A stretch of DNA of 64,000 nt from Rhizobiaceae bacterium (GCA_014238155.1 JABABQ010000034.1:186001-250000); one strand, 5' to 3'; positions 47,476 through 56,776 are shown, numbered from the stretch's first letter. Program-made: numbers and translations. The notes: generated by a model from the sequence alone, not told the origin.

Positions 47476-48177
47476 CTAAATTCTGGTCGGGTTCAGGCTG
47501 GAGGGCGCAACGTCGTCCTGCGCCGCAATCACCGTTTCGCCGGCAATCATTGTTTGTCCAAGCGCCACCCGAGGGTTAGCGCCACCGGGCAAAAATACAT
47601 CAACCCTGGAGCCAAACCGGATCAAGCCAAATCGCTCACCCTGCCCCACGGCCTGCCCTTCTTCGCACCAACACAGAATTCTGCGCGCCACCAGACCAGC
47701 AATCTGTACAGTTCCTACCGGTCCATTGGGACCGTCGATAACGATACTGTGCCTCTCGTTTTCTTCGGATGCTTTATCCAGATCGGCAGAAAGAAACTTG
47801 CCTGCCTTGTGACGCGACACCAGCAGGTTGCCTCGCACCGGAGCGCGATTAACGTGGCAGTTGAAGACGTTCATGAACACGGTAATGCGCATACGTGGAT
47901 CGCTGCCCAATTCCAGTTCTGCCGGTGGCACAAAATGACCGATGCTGGACACAACACCATCCGCAGGACTGACGATCAGATCATCGCTCAATGGGACAAT
48001 CCGTTCCGGATCACGAAAAAAAAGTGCGCACCAGATGGTCAGGATCAGCCCAATCCAGAACAGCGGTTGCCAGACAAAGCCAAGTGCCACAGTCACGGCT
48101 GCAAAGATCGCAATAAACCGGTAGCCCTCTTTGTGGATTGGCACCATGGCATCGCGTATCGAGTTGCTGACAGACAT
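47476..48177 (-). CDS. psd: Phosphatidylserine decarboxylase proenzyme
   Basis: The 233-residue protein is of the short bacterial Psd type. It is self-cleaved between G189 and S190 in [10 protein letters not shown], and the serine becomes the pyruvoyl cofactor. The helical N-terminus (about 20-52) anchors it in the membrane, and FFRDPER and [11 protein letters not shown] are the usual family blocks. It decarboxylates phosphatidylserine to phosphatidylethanolamine. The ATG is at 48177, and pssA follows. Confidence 0.94.
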   Translation of the reverse strand: MSVSNSIRDAMVPIHKEGYRFIAIFAAVTVALGFVWQPLFWIGLILTIWCALFFRDPERIVPLSDDLIVSPADGVVSSIGHFVPPAELELGSDPRMRITVFMNVFNCHVNRAPVRGNLLVSRHKAGKFLSADLDKASEENERHSIVIDGPNGPVGTVQIAGLVARRILCWCEEGQAVGQGERFGLIRFGSRVDVFLPGGANPRVALGQTMIAGETVIAAQDDVAPSSLNPTRI

Positions 48178-48246
48178 AAATTACTTTCGCTGGTTAACTT
48201 GCATATTGGTATACCCAAATCGGTTAATTGCGCAAAGCGAAATGGC

Positions 48247-48975
48247 TCACAGATTGCCCGCAAACAGCGGACCGGATATCTCCCGATAAAGTTTCTCACG
48301 CATCGACACAGCGAAAGTCTCAAAGCTTTCAGCGTTTAACAGGAACGCCCCCGGACCGCCTATCACCCGATCACGATAGTGGGTTCGCAGTTCAAATCTC
48401 GCCAGATCACCCAGGTCATATTCGATAGAATGGATCACCAGACCGTTGATCGTGATGCCTTTTGAAATTGCCTGATCACGGGCAATCGCCGGATCATTTC
48501 GGTCGCTTGTACCATCACCCGACACATCAATGGCCAATCGGCGACCATTGAAGCTGTTTTTTTGAATTTCCGCCGTCGAAAAGGTGATGGCCCCGGCAAT
48601 ATCGGTGAATCCGCTCAACAGGCGCGGCATGGCGTCAATTTCGCCTGCCAGCCGAAATGCAGACTGGCGACTGTTTACCTGTATCCAGTCCACCGCTAGC
48701 CGTTGATTTCCAGCACTGGCCCATTGAACTACACTGACCGCAAGACCTTCTTCACCAAGCCCGTCGATTGCCGCCAATACCTGTGGATGACGAAACGCCC
48801 CGGCTATTCCACTGCGCTGCAGGTTATATTCGTCACTATCCACACTGGTCGATGCATCAACCGCCAATACCAGCTCAAGCTCAACAATTTGCTGATCAAC
48901 GTCCTGCGCAAACACATGCTGGGCAAACGGGGTTGAAACCAGGCAGACAATCAACGCCGGTTTCCAACTCTGCAT
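48247..48975 (-). CDS. DUF1194 von Willebrand A-like secreted protein
   Basis: The 242-residue protein has a signal peptide ending near VFAQ (residue 24). The MIDAS-type metal site DASTS (40-44) lies in LVLAVDASTSVDSDEY. A later IDVSGDGTSDRNDP segment supplies further MIDAS-like acidic residues. The protein is expected in the periplasm or outside the cell. DUF1194 has no known function that I can name. The start overlaps the Atm1-like gene stop by one base (TGATG), so it is translated with the exporter. Confidence 0.88.
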   Translation of the reverse strand: MQSWKPALIVCLVSTPFAQHVFAQDVDQQIVELELVLAVDASTSVDSDEYNLQRSGIAGAFRHPQVLAAIDGLGEEGLAVSVVQWASAGNQRLAVDWIQVNSRQSAFRLAGEIDAMPRLLSGFTDIAGAITFSTAEIQKNSFNGRRLAIDVSGDGTSDRNDPAIARDQAISKGITINGLVIHSIEYDLGDLARFELRTHYRDRVIGGPGAFLLNAESFETFAVSMREKLYREISGPLFAGNL

Positions 48976-50888
48976 CAGGCCGTCGGCTCCACCGGTGCCC
49001 GTTTGATTACCACACCAAGATCGTCATTCTCATGAGCTTCCCGCAGGCGTTTTTCGGCTTCTGATGCCTCAAGCTGGCGGTTCCACATGGATGCATAGAG
49101 ACCATCTTTTTGAAGCAGTTTAGCATGGGTGCCGCGTTCGGCAATTTCACCAGCCTCAAGGACTATTATTTCGTCAGCATCAATAATCGTCGACAGGCGA
49201 TGCGCAATGACGACCGTGGTGCGATTGGCGGAAACAATATCAAGAGCCGCTTTGATCTCCTGTTCCGTTTGCGTATCCAGGGCAGATGTCGCCTCGTCGA
49301 GCACCAGAATAGGCGGGGCTTTCAACAGTGTTCGGGCAATCGCGACACGCTGTTTCTCACCACCGGACAGTTTCAACCCTCTCTCGCCAACCTGAGTATC
49401 GAAACCTTCTGGCAACCGTGCGATGAAATCCTGAATTTGGGCGCGTTCGGCGGCCTGTTCGACTTCTTCTTCGGTTGCGTCCACCCGACCATAGCGAATA
49501 TTATATGCAATCGTGTCGTTGAACAGAACGGTGTCCTGCGGCACCATTCCTATTGCCCCACGTAAGCTTTCCTGTTCAACGCTGCGCAGGTCCTGGCCAT
49601 CAATCGTGATCGAACCGGACTGAATGTCATAAAAACGGAATAACAGCCTCGAAATGGTCGATTTACCGGCCCCGGATGGACCAACGATTGCAACCGTTTT
49701 GCCTGCTGGCACATCGAACGATACACCGTTCAGGATTGGCCGGTCCGGATCATAGCGAAAATCTACATTTTCGAAGCGTATAGCCCCGTCGACGATATTC
49801 AGCGGCGGTGCGTTAATTACATCTTCAATTTCCGGTTCGACTTCAAGCAGATCAAACATCGCTTCGATATCGGTCAGGCCCTGGCGAATTTCGCGATATA
49901 CGAATCCGATGAAATTTAGCGGTATCGACAATTGCATTAAAAACATATTGATCAGCACAAAATCGCCGATGGTCTGTTCGCCACGTTGTACGGCCAGAGC
50001 GGACATGATCATGCAAATCAACATGCCAATCGAAAAAATAACGGTTTGCCCGAAATTGAGCCAACCGATCGATGTCCAGGTCCGAGTTGCGGCCCGCTCG
50101 TATTTCGCCATCGAAACATCAAACCGACGCGCCTCCATTCCTTCATTGCCGAAATATTTGACGGTTTCGTAATTCAGCAATGAGTCAATTGCTTTCGAAC
50201 TCGCTTCCGTATCGGAATTATTCATGTCCCGGCGAATCTGAATACGCCAGTTACTCACCTTGATGGTAAAATAGCTATAAGCCCAAACAGTCACAGCGAT
50301 GACAGCGACATAGGTCCAGCCGAAATTATAAGCGAAGATGCCGGCGTAAAGGGCAAATTCAAGGATTGTCGGAAACGTGTTGAGAATCGTAAATCGAACA
50401 ATAACTTCAATACCTTTAGTGCCACGTTCAATAATTCGTGACAAACCGCCCGTGCGCCGCGCCAGATGAAAGCGCAATGATAATTTGTGCATGTGAATAA
50501 AGGTTCGATAGGCCAACTGCCGAACTGCATGTTGGCCAACACGAGCAAACAAGGCGTCGCGCAACTGGTTCAGCCCGGTCATCACCAGCCGCGCAACGAC
50601 AAATCCGATCACCAGCATGATCGGAGTTGTGAGGGCGACCGGCAACCATGCAATGTCCTGATCCAATCCATCAAGCGCATCAGTGGCAAACTTGAAGAAA
50701 AATGGCACAACTGCCGTAACCAGCTTGGCAGCTACCAGAAAAACAGCTGCCCAAAGAACCCTGATTTTTAAATCCGGTCTGTCCGACGGCCACATGTAGG
50801 GCCACAAGTTTTTGATAGTTGCCAGAGACGACTTGTCAGCAGCCTGTTGAGCCGCCTGCCCTCCCGCCTGAGCAGAATTATTGGTCAA
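48975..50888 (-). CDS. ABC exporter of the Atm1/ABCB7 type
   Basis: The 637-residue half-transporter has a six-helix membrane domain (about 40-330) and a nucleotide-binding domain. The latter shows Walker A (GPSGAGKST), LSGGEKQRVAIART and LVLDEATSALD. The membrane domain has RTGGLSRIIERGTKGIE, and the ATPase domain has FNDTIAYNIRYG, both typical of the Atm1 branch. Bacterial Atm1 homologues move glutathione conjugates or polysulfides and in some species protect against heavy metals. No ATG lies near the N-terminus, so the TTG at 50888 is used. An ArsR gene lies 34 bases upstream and DUF1194 directly downstream. Confidence 0.9.
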   Translation of the reverse strand: MTNNSAQAGGQAAQQAADKSSLATIKNLWPYMWPSDRPDLKIRVLWAAVFLVAAKLVTAVVPFFFKFATDALDGLDQDIAWLPVALTTPIMLVIGFVVARLVMTGLNQLRDALFARVGQHAVRQLAYRTFIHMHKLSLRFHLARRTGGLSRIIERGTKGIEVIVRFTILNTFPTILEFALYAGIFAYNFGWTYVAVIAVTVWAYSYFTIKVSNWRIQIRRDMNNSDTEASSKAIDSLLNYETVKYFGNEGMEARRFDVSMAKYERAATRTWTSIGWLNFGQTVIFSIGMLICMIMSALAVQRGEQTIGDFVLINMFLMQLSIPLNFIGFVYREIRQGLTDIEAMFDLLEVEPEIEDVINAPPLNIVDGAIRFENVDFRYDPDRPILNGVSFDVPAGKTVAIVGPSGAGKSTISRLLFRFYDIQSGSITIDGQDLRSVEQESLRGAIGMVPQDTVLFNDTIAYNIRYGRVDATEEEVEQAAERAQIQDFIARLPEGFDTQVGERGLKLSGGEKQRVAIARTLLKAPPILVLDEATSALDTQTEQEIKAALDIVSANRTTVVIAHRLSTIIDADEIIVLEAGEIAERGTHAKLLQKDGLYASMWNRQLEASEAEKRLREAHENDDLGVVIKRAPVEPTA

Positions 50889-50922
50889 ATCAAGCTTTCA
50901 TGGTTTATTTGCGCATCAATCA

Positions 50923-51264
50923 CTAGCAGCATTTTCCTTCGCAACAGGAATCCAGAAATGAACTCGTGGTCAACGCCATGGCTTTCAGCAAGTCATCATT
51001 TACCTGATAACTGGAGCGCGGCGGGATGGTCTCAACGGTCACGATCCCCGCCTCAATCAGCACTTTTAAATGTTGAGACACAGTCGATTGTGCCAGAGGC
51101 AGAACCTGAGTGATGTCTTTGCATCCACAATGACGGTGCAGTGCAATGTGGCGCAAAATATCTATGCGGGCAGGGTTTGAGAGCGCCGAGAACACCACCG
51201 CCATGTCGGCTGAATTCTTTATCTCACGCCTTTGCTTTTCAACGGATTCTTCACAGCACGCCAT
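50923..51264 (-). CDS. ArsR family metalloregulator, cysteine-rich
   Basis: The 113-residue winged-helix protein has eight cysteines: 3, 4, 46, 48, 107, 108, 112 and 113. The CGC at 46-48 precedes the recognition helix (DITQVLPLAQSTVSQHLKVL) at the position of the CVC arsenite-binding motif of classical ArsR. The terminal CC pairs add further thiols. It should be a repressor that lets go on binding a thiophilic metal, metalloid or oxidant. An ATG at 51279 exists, but the ATG at 51264 has AAAGGG six bases upstream. The gene leads the run to the Atm1-like exporter and DUF1194. Confidence 0.88.
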   Translation of the reverse strand: MACCEESVEKQRREIKNSADMAVVFSALSNPARIDILRHIALHRHCGCKDITQVLPLAQSTVSQHLKVLIEAGIVTVETIPPRSSYQVNDDLLKAMALTTSSFLDSCCEGKCC

Positions 51265-51277
51265 GCCCGACCCTTTC

Positions 51278-51293
51278 ATCGTATTATTACGAT
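51278..51293. promoter_or_regulatory. Candidate ArsR operator
   Basis: ATCGTA (51278-51283) and TACGAT (51288-51293) form a 6-bp inverted repeat with a 4-base AT spacer, 14 bases upstream of the arsR start codon. Position and form suit an autoregulated ArsR site. Confidence 0.5.
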
Positions 51294-51329
51294 AAAGTAG
51301 GAGTTCACATATACGTGTTCAAGGGCAAG

Positions 51330-53063
51330 TTAGCCTTCCTGCTCAGGTTTTTGCGGTATCTTGAAAATCTGCCCGATAAAGATGCGATGTGGATCGGCAA
51401 TCTGGTTGCGATTTGCATTGTAAATCGTTGTGTAACGGATGCCGCGCCCATAAGTCTTGCGCGAAATTCGCCATAGATTATCTCCGCGTTTGATGATCAC
51501 TGCCCGCCCGGTCTTCAGCACTTTTGGCATACGTGGCGGCGGCGAGGTTTGCGGCGACGGCGACGGCGACGGTTCTGATGACTTTGGAGTTGGCGGTGAT
51601 GCTGCAACCTCAACGGTGGGCTCGAGTTTCACCAATTCTGTCGTTTCGACTTTTGGTTCTGCTACCTTGGGGGCTACAGTGACTTGCTGCTCGACACGCT
51701 TTGGCGGCGGATCGGCAGCTTTTGGCTCTACCATAGCAGGTTTCGGGGGTTCCAGTGCAGCTACTTCAACCGGCTGCTCTACTTTATCTGGAACTCTGGG
51801 AGCCGTCACCGTCGCCACAACCGTCGCTGTGGGGGGGGTCGGTTCCAACTCGTTGGGGATTTCATGAACCAACGGCACAATGGCGCGGGCCAGGACCGAA
51901 CCATTTGTACTGTCAATCACATCGGCGCGGACCGAATGTTCCCCCTCATCCAAGTCAAATGGTTTGGAGACCAGAAATCGATTGTCTGACGTTCCGCGCG
52001 CCAAGCCGATAAACTTATTGTCGACATATATGCGGACTGGAACGCCGCTTGGTATCGAGCCCGCGATGAATATCTGTCCGCCTTCCATCTCGACGGCCTC
52101 TACGACCACTTGTGGTGCTGCAGGAATCGGCTGTGGTTTTGGCAACTCAATGACATCAGTGGGCTGGACTGAAACATTTGCTGGCTGCTGAAGCTCTGGC
52201 TCGAGTGCCGCTACCTGTTTCACTGGCTCTTTTACTACAATCTCAACTTTCTTGGGCTGAATCTCAAGCTTCTCAGGTTGAGGCTCGATTTTCTCGAGAG
52301 TAGTTTCAATCTTGGCAACTTCAACCGGCTTTGGCTCTGCGCTGGTGGCAGATTTGATGTCCGAAACCGCCTGTTTGGCAGGTTCAGCTTCAACAGTTTT
52401 AGCCGGCGCTTTTTCTACCACCGGATCAGCAGCCACTTCCACGACCGGCTTGGCAGGTTGCTTTGCTTCAAGCACTTTGGGCTTGGAAATTATGCGGCTC
52501 GCTTGACCCTCTTCACTAATCATCGCCAGCAATTCGCCCCCAGCCTCGGGCACTGTGACCAGGCTGGTTTGCGAAGACAAAACCGACTTGCCGTCGCCCT
52601 GATCTGCTCGAAGCGACAGCACATAGTCGCCGGGGGCAAGCGGATTATCCGGCAAGGCCACAAAATCACCGGTCGGACCTGCATTGGTCGAGACAATGAC
52701 GGTGCCATCAGCGCTGATGACATCAACTTTGGCATTCGGCGCGGCATTGCCGGCGATCAGCATGGAGCCGTCTTTCTCGACCCTCAAAATATCAAATTTT
52801 GGTTCAATGGTAACGAGTTCGGCAGCCTTCGGAGCGGGCACAGCCTCCGGTTGTTTTTTAACTTCGGGCTTTTTGGTTTCGCCCGGTTCAACTTTTACCT
52901 TGGCCTGCTCGTTGACCAGCGGTTGTTGTATAGAAATACTGTCCGGCTGAAACAGCTTCGCAATTTCATCCTGATATACAACCACAGCCCCAGTTGCCAC
53001 GGCTGCTACCGAACCGGCAGCTACCACCGATTTCACGCCAAATAGAGCCAGTATATTGGCCAT
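51330..53063 (-). CDS. Membrane-anchored LysM peptidoglycan-binding protein
   Basis: The 577-residue protein starts MANILALFGVKSVVAAGSVA with an N-terminal hydrophobic anchor (about 8-28). Two bacterial Ig-like stretches (about 90-170 and 330-410) are separated and followed by long proline/lysine/glutamate-rich linkers. A C-terminal LysM domain (about 525-572) follows, with RGDNLWRISRKTYG and IFIGQIFKIP. It probably spans the periplasm and holds peptidoglycan. The frame opens 58 codons upstream, but the ATG at 53063 has GGGGTGA before it. It is upstream of arsR on the same strand and divergent from the LOG gene. Confidence 0.85.
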   Translation of the reverse strand: MANILALFGVKSVVAAGSVAAVATGAVVVYQDEIAKLFQPDSISIQQPLVNEQAKVKVEPGETKKPEVKKQPEAVPAPKAAELVTIEPKFDILRVEKDGSMLIAGNAAPNAKVDVISADGTVIVSTNAGPTGDFVALPDNPLAPGDYVLSLRADQGDGKSVLSSQTSLVTVPEAGGELLAMISEEGQASRIISKPKVLEAKQPAKPVVEVAADPVVEKAPAKTVEAEPAKQAVSDIKSATSAEPKPVEVAKIETTLEKIEPQPEKLEIQPKKVEIVVKEPVKQVAALEPELQQPANVSVQPTDVIELPKPQPIPAAPQVVVEAVEMEGGQIFIAGSIPSGVPVRIYVDNKFIGLARGTSDNRFLVSKPFDLDEGEHSVRADVIDSTNGSVLARAIVPLVHEIPNELEPTPPTATVVATVTAPRVPDKVEQPVEVAALEPPKPAMVEPKAADPPPKRVEQQVTVAPKVAEPKVETTELVKLEPTVEVAASPPTPKSSEPSPSPSPQTSPPPRMPKVLKTGRAVIIKRGDNLWRISRKTYGRGIRYTTIYNANRNQIADPHRIFIGQIFKIPQKPEQEG

Positions 53064-53246
53064 TCTATCACCCCAAACTGTCGTCGCCCCTGATATATAG
53101 GCAGAAATGGGCGGGTAGGTTAAATTTCTCAGCACCCTATAGCACGGATATCGACAATTTGGCCAATGATTGAAACGCTTTGACGGGCTTTCACCCCGCA
53201 ATTCTTTTTCTGTTGACCTGCGACGGTTCACAGGCATCCTCGCTGC

Positions 53247-53819
53247 ATGACCAATGCTGATAAAAATCCGATTCGTTCCCTGTGCGTCTATTGTGGATCT
53301 TCACCCGGAAGTGATCCAGATTTCAAAGCTGCTGCCGTTTTGCTCGGCAAACATCTGGCCGAACATCGCCTGCGTTTGGTCTATGGTGGAGGCGATAAAG
53401 GGTTGATGGGAGCACTTGCTGAAAGTGTGCTGGCACATGGCGGTGAAGTGCTGGGCATCATTCCGGAATTCCTGCTGGCTTCAGAACAAGGGCAACAGGC
53501 CAAAAATATCGCAGGGGTGAATCTGGTTGTTGTCCCCGACATGCACACTCGAAAACGCCAGATGTTTGATGAATCAGACGCCTTTTTGGCCATGCCCGGA
53601 GGAATCGGCACACTCGAAGAACTGGTCGAAGTCCTCACTTGGGCCCAATTGCGTCGCCATCAAAAACCGGTCGGTTTGTTGAATATCAACGAGTTCTGGT
53701 CACCCTATGTCGAGTTGGTACGGCACATGGCGGATGCGGGATTTCTGCACAACCCGGATCGGGCCATGCCGCGAACATTTACCAGTGCAGATGACGTCGT
53801 TGCCGGATTGTTTTCCTGA
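53247..53819 (+). CDS. LOG family phosphoribohydrolase (TIGR00730)
   Basis: The 190-residue protein has the nucleotide-binding motif LVYGGGDKGLMG (45-56) and the family hallmark PGGIGTLEE (117-125), with R103 and K104 in the expected region. LOG enzymes split nucleoside 5-monophosphates to base and ribose 5-phosphate. They are named for cytokinin activation in plants, and the older label lysine decarboxylase is wrong for this family. The role in this bacterium is likely nucleotide salvage. It converges on rarD with a four-base gap. Confidence 0.92.
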   Translation: MTNADKNPIRSLCVYCGSSPGSDPDFKAAAVLLGKHLAEHRLRLVYGGGDKGLMGALAESVLAHGGEVLGIIPEFLLASEQGQQAKNIAGVNLVVVPDMHTRKRQMFDESDAFLAMPGGIGTLEELVEVLTWAQLRRHQKPVGLLNINEFWSPYVELVRHMADAGFLHNPDRAMPRTFTSADDVVAGLFS

Positions 53820-53823
53820 AGCC

Positions 53824-54720
53824 TCAGGCCTCGCCACCACGAAACATACTCCAAGTATAGAGTATCAGTGCAGACCAGATCATGACGAATGTCAGACCCT
53901 GCCAAAAATCCATTTGCTCGCCAAATACCAGAAACGAAATCGCAAAAATGATTGATGGTGCGATATATTGCATCAGCCCCAATGTTGCCAGGCGCAACAA
54001 TTTGGCACCGAAAGCATAAAGTATCAGTGGTGCGGCGGTGACAACCCCAGCAAACATAAGCAACGGGCCTTCAATGGAAACCAGTGTGAAATGATTTTCA
54101 CCGATGGAAATCAACCAAATCAAATAGCCAAACCCAAATGGAAAGAGGATGACAACCTCCATCAAAAAGCCCTGCGTCGGCCCGACCGGCACCGTTTTTC
54201 GAAGGTAGCCATAGGCTGCAAACGAGACCGCCAGTGTCAATGCAATCCACGGAAAAACACCACCAAACACGGTTCTGATCAAAACCGCCAGACAAGCGAT
54301 ACCCACCGCCACCGCTTGCAATCTGCTCAGTCTTTCCCCCTGCAATGCATAACCCAACATCACGGTAATCAATGGATTGATGTAGTATCCAAGCGCCGCT
54401 TCTGACGTTTTATTGATCCCAATCGCCCAAACGTAAATGGCCCAATTTATGGTGATCAAAAGCGCTGTGATGAACATCATCGTGAATATTTTGCGGTCAC
54501 GAAACAGGCTCAGCAATTCTCCCAATCGCCCCTGAGCCCCAATGACAATGAGAGCAACGGGTACCGACCAGATTATCCGATGGACGACCATTTCCGCTGC
54601 CGGTACATGTTCCATGGGCTTGAAATACAGCGGTAAAAATCCCCACAAGCCATAAGCGGCCAGCGCATAGAAAAAACCTCTTCGAGAATCTGCCTTGCTG
54701 GTCCGGGCTTCAGCCGTCAC
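53824..54720 (-). CDS. rarD: EamA family transporter RarD
   Basis: The 298-residue membrane protein has about ten helices and the RarD pattern: RRGFFYALAAYGLWGFLPLY at the start and ATLGLMQYIAPSIIFAISFLVFGE near the end. RarD was named from chloramphenicol-sensitivity data, and its natural substrate is unclear. An ATG at 54735 opens the frame. The GTG at 54720 overlaps the cimA stop by four bases (GTGA) and has GGGGCG before it, so it is preferred. It is the last gene of the cysS-gfa-cimA-rarD run. Confidence 0.9.
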   Translation of the reverse strand: MTAEARTSKADSRRGFFYALAAYGLWGFLPLYFKPMEHVPAAEMVVHRIIWSVPVALIVIGAQGRLGELLSLFRDRKIFTMMFITALLITINWAIYVWAIGINKTSEAALGYYINPLITVMLGYALQGERLSRLQAVAVGIACLAVLIRTVFGGVFPWIALTLAVSFAAYGYLRKTVPVGPTQGFLMEVVILFPFGFGYLIWLISIGENHFTLVSIEGPLLMFAGVVTAAPLILYAFGAKLLRLATLGLMQYIAPSIIFAISFLVFGEQMDFWQGLTFVMIWSALILYTWSMFRGGEA

Positions 54721-56312
54721 GCAATCGCCCCGCATTTGATCAGCTTATAGTTCAAACTGTCGATCAGGGCCTGGAAGGATGCATCTATGATGTTGACGGA
54801 GACACCAACCGTCCACCAGCGTTCACCTGTCTGATCTGTGGATTCTATCAAAACTCTGGTAATCGCCTCGGTCCCGCCATTGAGTATGCGCACCTTGTAG
54901 TCGACCAGTTCCAGATCTTTCGTCTCAGCCTGATATTTTCCAAGATCTTTGCGCAGAGCTTTGTCCAGCGCATTGATCGGTCCCATACCTTCAGCGACCG
55001 ACATGGTAGTCTGACCGTCGATCATCAGTTTGACGACTGCTTCCGATACCGTCACGACGTCACCAACCGCATTGAACCGGCGCTCCACACTGGCACGATA
55101 GGAATCTATTTTAAAAAATTGCGGCACCGTTCCCAAAGTCCGGCGCGCCAACAGCTCAAAACTGGCTTCTGCCGCCTCATAGGCATATCCGGTAGCTTCG
55201 CGCTCTTTTACAATGGCGATCAATGTATCCAGCTTGGGGTCACTTTTGGATACTTCAATGCCGCGACGCGACAATTGGTCGAGAAAATTCGATTTACCAC
55301 CCTGATCCGAAACCATCAGGTTGCGGGCATTACCAACTGAATCTGGTGTCACATGTTCGTAAGTTGTCGGATCTTTCATCAACGCCGATGCATGAATACC
55401 GGCTTTCGTGGCAAATGCTGAGGAACCGACATAGGGCGCCTGACTTTCAGGGGCGCGATTTAACAGTTCATCAAACGCGTGCGACAAGCGTGAAATGGAT
55501 TTCAGCTTGCTGGCATCGATGCCGGTTTCAAATCGTTCAGCAAAATGCGGTTTGAGCGCTAATGTCGGAATAACCGAGATCAAATTGGCATTGCCGCAGC
55601 GCTCGCCAATGCCGTTTATGGTGCCTTGTACCTGACGGGCTCCGGCCTCAACAGCGGCCAGCGAATTGGCAACTGCCTGCCCTGTGTCGTTATGGGCATG
55701 AATGCCAACATTTTCTCCGGGTATTACCTTGCAAACCGCTTCAACAATGGCCCGGATCTCACTTGGCTGGCAGCCTCCATTGGTGTCGCACAACACCACC
55801 CAACGAGCACCGGAATCAAATGCCGTTTTGGCACATTCAAGTGCGTATTGCGGATTGGCCTTGTAGCCGTCGAAAAAATGCTCGCAGTCGACCAGCGCTT
55901 CCTTGCCAACACCGATTGCCGCCTTCACAGAGGTTGAAATACCTTCCAGATTTTCTTCATTGGTACAGCCCAAGGCGACTTTTACATGCAGGTCCCAGGC
56001 CTTCGCGACATAGCAAATGGCCGAGGCAGCCGACGCCGTCAATGCGGCAATACCCGGGTCGTTGGAAATCGAAACGCCTGCCCGTTTGGTCATACCGAAT
56101 GCGGTAAACTTGGCGTTTTTGGTTCGTTTCTGATCAAAAAAAGCCGTGTCTGTGGGGTTGGCCCCGGGATAGCCCCCCTCGATATAATCGAGACCAAATT
56201 CGTCCAGTAATCCGCTGATCGCAATTTTGTCCTCAACGGAAAAATCAATGCCTGGGGTCTGGGCCCCGTCACGCAGGGTGGTATCAAAAAGGGTGATACG
56301 TTGCTTGGTCAT
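54717..56312 (-). CDS. cimA: Citramalate synthase
   Basis: The 531-residue enzyme condenses pyruvate and acetyl-CoA to (R)-citramalate, the entry to the threonine-independent isoleucine route. The HMG-CoA-lyase-like barrel starts ITLFDTTLRDGAQTPG. It has the metal-binding HAHNDTGQAVANS and a C-terminal LeuA-type allosteric domain after about residue 400, where isoleucine could inhibit. The frame opens at a TTG 11 codons earlier. The ATG at 56312 overlaps the gfa stop by four bases and matches the family start. An alternative call within the family is 2-isopropylmalate synthase-like, but the length and motifs favour CimA. Confidence 0.92.
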   Translation of the reverse strand: MTKQRITLFDTTLRDGAQTPGIDFSVEDKIAISGLLDEFGLDYIEGGYPGANPTDTAFFDQKRTKNAKFTAFGMTKRAGVSISNDPGIAALTASAASAICYVAKAWDLHVKVALGCTNEENLEGISTSVKAAIGVGKEALVDCEHFFDGYKANPQYALECAKTAFDSGARWVVLCDTNGGCQPSEIRAIVEAVCKVIPGENVGIHAHNDTGQAVANSLAAVEAGARQVQGTINGIGERCGNANLISVIPTLALKPHFAERFETGIDASKLKSISRLSHAFDELLNRAPESQAPYVGSSAFATKAGIHASALMKDPTTYEHVTPDSVGNARNLMVSDQGGKSNFLDQLSRRGIEVSKSDPKLDTLIAIVKEREATGYAYEAAEASFELLARRTLGTVPQFFKIDSYRASVERRFNAVGDVVTVSEAVVKLMIDGQTTMSVAEGMGPINALDKALRKDLGKYQAETKDLELVDYKVRILNGGTEAITRVLIESTDQTGERWWTVGVSVNIIDASFQALIDSLNYKLIKCGAIA

Positions 56313-56776
56313 GTTGAGCTCTTCGTTGAGGTTTGTGGTGGCCAATGATCGGTGTCACGGTCGGGGTGTTGATGAGATTGCAGATCGTCCATAAAACTGG
56401 ATTCGCCGCTTGAGTTTTGACGCACCGGTAATTGGTGCAATTGATCGACAAAATCCAGCTTGTCAGTGACATTTACCTGGGTGGCCGGCGGCGCCAATGT
56501 TGGGTCGTCGAGCGTCGCTATGGCGAGTTCCACCTCACCTCCCCAGTCGTATGTCAACGGCGTCCCACAATCAGCACAGAAGCCACGGGTAACCTTGTCA
56601 GAACTTTTGAAATATTTTGGTTCGCCGCGTGTCCATTGCAGATTGTTGGAAGTGACCAGCGGTGCATAGAAATTTCCAAATGCTTTCTGGCACATACGAC
56701 AATGGCATATCGAAGCCTTGCTGACGCTTTGAGAGCGATAGCGGACCGCACCGCACTGACATCCTCCTGAAATCAT
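56309..56776 (-). CDS. GFA-family zinc protein (CENP-V/GFA domain)
   Basis: The 155-residue protein carries the zinc-binding cysteine sets of the GFA fold: GCQCGAVRY (5-13), CHCRMCQ (about 28-34) and FCADCGTPL (about 66-74). Family members are linked to glutathione-dependent formaldehyde handling, although activity is unproven for most. About 45 residues after the fold form a polar, His/Asp/Pro-rich tail ([14 protein letters not shown]). GGAGGTG precedes the ATG at 56776 by six bases, and ATGA overlaps join it to both cysS and cimA. Confidence 0.87.
   Translation of the reverse strand: MISGGCQCGAVRYRSQSVSKASICHCRMCQKAFGNFYAPLVTSNNLQWTRGEPKYFKSSDKVTRGFCADCGTPLTYDWGGEVELAIATLDDPTLAPPATQVNVTDKLDFVDQLHQLPVRQNSSGESSFMDDLQSHQHPDRDTDHWPPQTSTKSST

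Noticed and set aside
50889-50922. Alternative start of the Atm1-like exporter at the ATG near 50900
   Set aside because: That ATG is out of frame and meets a stop after two codons. The in-frame TTG at 50888 is the only start near the N-terminus.
53064-53237. 58-codon N-terminal extension of the LysM protein
   Set aside because: It is rich in arginine and cysteine without pattern, and a good ribosome site lies before the ATG at 53063.
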